From: an uncultured Candidatus Actinomarina sp. | GTDB taxonomy: Bacteria > Actinomycetota > Acidimicrobiia > Actinomarinales > Actinomarinaceae | NCBI GenBank assembly: GCA_902593475.1 | Contig: CACJIM010000002.1 | Location: 66,427-98,448, forward strand | Reading direction: 5' to 3' | Length of the DNA stretch: 32,022 nucleotides | Part shown: positions 30,139 through 32,022 of the stretch, one piece after another | How positions within the stretch are numbered: position 1 is the stretch's first letter | How the letters are laid out: each line of letters opens with the position of its first letter | The notes under the pieces: model-generated | What the model saw: only the letters and a program-made list of their open reading frames with translations | Told to the model about the DNA's origin: nothing | Database searches by the model: none | Program-made: the position numbers and the translations under genes

Positions 30139-32022
30139 GTGTCTAAAAAAGTTTCAAATAGTTATGATTCAAAAGATATAAAAATTCTTGAGGGTCTAGA
30201 AGCAGTAAGAAAAAGACCAGCAATGTATATTGGTTCGACCGGACCAAACGGTTTACACCACCTTATCTGGGAAGTATTAGACAACTCTGTTGACGAAGCT
30301 ATGGCCGGAAGGTGTTCAACAATCAAAGTAGCTCTGGAGAAAAATGGATCTGTTACAGTGGAAGACGATGGAAGTGGAATACCAGTAAAACCTCATCCGA
30401 AAACAAAAGTTTCAGCACTTACTACAGTTTTAACCACACTTCATGCTGGTGGAAAGTTTGAATCCGGAGCATATACAGTAAGCGGTGGCTTACACGGGGT
30501 TGGAATTTCAGTGGTTAATGCTCTATCAACCTTTGTAAAAGTCGAAGTTCAAAGAGACGGGTATTTTTGGAATCAAGGTTTTGATTTAGGTAAGCCACAA
30601 ACGAAAATTAAACGAGGAAAGGTTTCAAAAAAGACCGGAACAAAAGTCAACTTTTTAGCTGACCCTGAAATATTTGATGAAACACAAACCTACGACTACA
30701 ACATTGTTTCTGAAAGACTGAGACAAACTGCTTTTCTAAATAAAGGCTTGAAAATAACTCTTGTTGACAACAGGGTAAAACCAGCAACAAAGGAACTGTT
30801 TCACTTTAAAGGTGGATTGGTTGATTTTGTTGAGTATCTAAATGAGGGATTCGAACCACTACACGATAAAATCATATCTTTTTCAGACCAAACAAAGGAC
30901 TCAGAGATAGAAGTAGCTCTACAGTGGAAAAACGAAGACGATGTTACGGTAAAAAGTTTTGCAAACAACATTCACACACTTGAAGGTGGTACTCACGAAG
31001 AGGGACTTAGAACTGCAGTAACAAAAGCTATTAATGATTTCGCAAAAAAAAGAAACCTACACTCCGATATTTCACTAACAGGAGACGATATTAGAGAAGG
31101 TATGACAGGTGTCGTTTCAGTCAGGGTTAAAGAACCACAGTTTGAAGGTCAAACAAAAACAAAACTAGGTAATACTGAGATGAAATCCAAAGTTCAGGTA
31201 TTAATCAATGAAGAGTTTCCAAAATGGCTTTCAAAAAACACAAAAGAAGGTAGAGCAATTGTAGAGAGATGTGCTGTAGCTGCAAAAGCCCGCATGAGTG
31301 CAAAAAAAGCAAGAGAACTAACAAAAAGGAAAAGCATTTTAGAGACCTCTGGGTTGCCCGGAAAACTTGCAGACTGTTCATCAACAGATCCAACCGAAAG
31401 TGAACTCTTTATAGTTGAAGGAGACTCTGCTGCTGGTCCGGCAAAACAAGCTAGAGACTCTAGGGTTCAGGCCATACTTCCAATCAGGGGAAAAATTATT
31501 AATGTTCAAAAAGTTACTGAGAACAGAGCGCTTCAAAATGAAGAAATTAGTGCGCTAATAAAAGCAATTGGTACTGGAATAAAGACACAGTTTAATGAAG
31601 AAGAGTCAAGATATGACAAGATTATATTTTTAACAGACGCCGATGTGGACGGAGCCCACATTAGAACACTTTTGTTAACCTTTTTCTTTAAATTTATGCC
31701 AGGCCTCATTACAAGTGGAAAAGTATGGATTTCAGAACCACCACTTTACAGGTTAAAAGCTGCTTCTGGAATCACTTACTTAAAAGACGATGAAGCACTA
31801 AATGCATTTAAAAAAGAAAACAAGAACAAAAAATTTGATATAAGCAGATTCAAAGGTCTGGGTGAAATGAATGCCGGAGAGTTGTGGGATACCGCAATGA
31901 ACCCAGAAACAAGAACACTCATTAAAGTAACTCTTGCTGATGCAAAAGGTGCAATGGCAAAAGCCTCAGACATGTTTGAGGTTCTTATGGGCAACGATGT
32001 TTCAAAGAGAAAACTGTTTATT
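30139..32022 (+). CDS. gyrB: DNA gyrase subunit B (partial, last few residues beyond window)
   Basis: 628 codons are visible. The GHKL ATPase has MYIGSTGPNGLHHLIWEVLDNSVDEA, VEDDGSGIPV and SGGLHGVGISVVNALS. The TOPRIM domain has VEGDSAAGPAKQARDSR and TDADVDGAHIRTLLLTF, and the C-terminal part includes GLGEMNAGELWDTAMNPE. From family length roughly a dozen residues are missing at the end. The start is GTG at 30139, with TTGGAGA ending 6 nt upstream. The gene introduces negative supercoils together with GyrA, normally encoded next. ParE is an alternative, but position after dnaN and dciA favours gyrB. Confidence 0.96.
   Translation, partial: MSKKVSNSYDSKDIKILEGLEAVRKRPAMYIGSTGPNGLHHLIWEVLDNSVDEAMAGRCSTIKVALEKNGSVTVEDDGSGIPVKPHPKTKVSALTTVLTTLHAGGKFESGAYTVSGGLHGVGISVVNALSTFVKVEVQRDGYFWNQGFDLGKPQTKIKRGKVSKKTGTKVNFLADPEIFDETQTYDYNIVSERLRQTAFLNKGLKITLVDNRVKPATKELFHFKGGLVDFVEYLNEGFEPLHDKIISFSDQTKDSEIEVALQWKNEDDVTVKSFANNIHTLEGGTHEEGLRTAVTKAINDFAKKRNLHSDISLTGDDIREGMTGVVSVRVKEPQFEGQTKTKLGNTEMKSKVQVLINEEFPKWLSKNTKEGRAIVERCAVAAKARMSAKKARELTKRKSILETSGLPGKLADCSSTDPTESELFIVEGDSAAGPAKQARDSRVQAILPIRGKIINVQKVTENRALQNEEISALIKAIGTGIKTQFNEEESRYDKIIFLTDADVDGAHIRTLLLTFFFKFMPGLITSGKVWISEPPLYRLKAASGITYLKDDEALNAFKKENKNKKFDISRFKGLGEMNAGELWDTAMNPETRTLIKVTLADAKGAMAKASDMFEVLMGNDVSKRKLFI

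Overview
The window is the chromosomal replication-origin neighbourhood of an AT-rich, very compact actinobacterium. Reading inward from about 17.9 kb, the gene order is argR, cca (pcnA), NUDIX, GNAT, small membrane protein, trxB, cwlM-like, parB, parA, rsmG, jag, yidC, yidD, rnpA, rpmH, dnaA, dnaN, dciA-like, gyrB. This matches the origin region known from Mycobacterium and other Actinobacteria. The low GC, 1-4 bp gene overlaps, near-absent intergenic DNA and the missing murJ, sigM, trxA and recF suggest a genome-streamlined marine lineage of the Candidatus Actinomarina type. The phylum is well supported; the genus is inference.

Region 1 (1-7.8 kb): a MacB/LolD-type ABC exporter (permease cut by the window start, ATPase complete); a tryptophan synthase beta-like gene (trpB2) behind what reads as a complete ribosome-mediated trp attenuator, with a 14-codon leader peptide holding three Trp codons, an antiterminator and a GC-rich terminator; a zinc/manganese uptake operon (znuA-znuC-znuB) divergent from a Fur-family gene, with two matching 21-bp operators between them. 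A 59-aa ORF lies tail-to-tail with the Fur-family gene.

Region 2 (7.8-17.4 kb): a conserved-looking polytopic membrane protein of unknown function, a large Asp-box beta-propeller lipoprotein, a SHOCT/TM2 protein, a Ste24/HtpX-like M48 protease, a class V aminotransferase, a Z-isoprenyl transferase with an altered active-site loop, Xaa-Pro aminopeptidase and an esterase.

Region 3 (17.4-32 kb): argR with its promoter buried in a large ARG-box palindrome, then the origin cluster. A perfect parS lies inside rsmG. The CwlM-like protein keeps the peptidoglycan-binding part but appears to have lost the amidase zinc ligands. DnaA carries a changed DNA-recognition motif (GNRSHSTV in place of GGRDHTTV). 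No canonical DnaA box was found near dnaA; instead there are two families of short repeats. Between dnaN and gyrB there is no recF, only a 95-codon DciA-like gene.

Several genes (fur family, argR, trpL, the ABC ATPase, the small membrane protein) have a -10-like hexamer 6-7 nt before the ATG and no Shine-Dalgarno, which suggests frequent leaderless transcription. No tRNA, rRNA, CRISPR or mobile element was seen.
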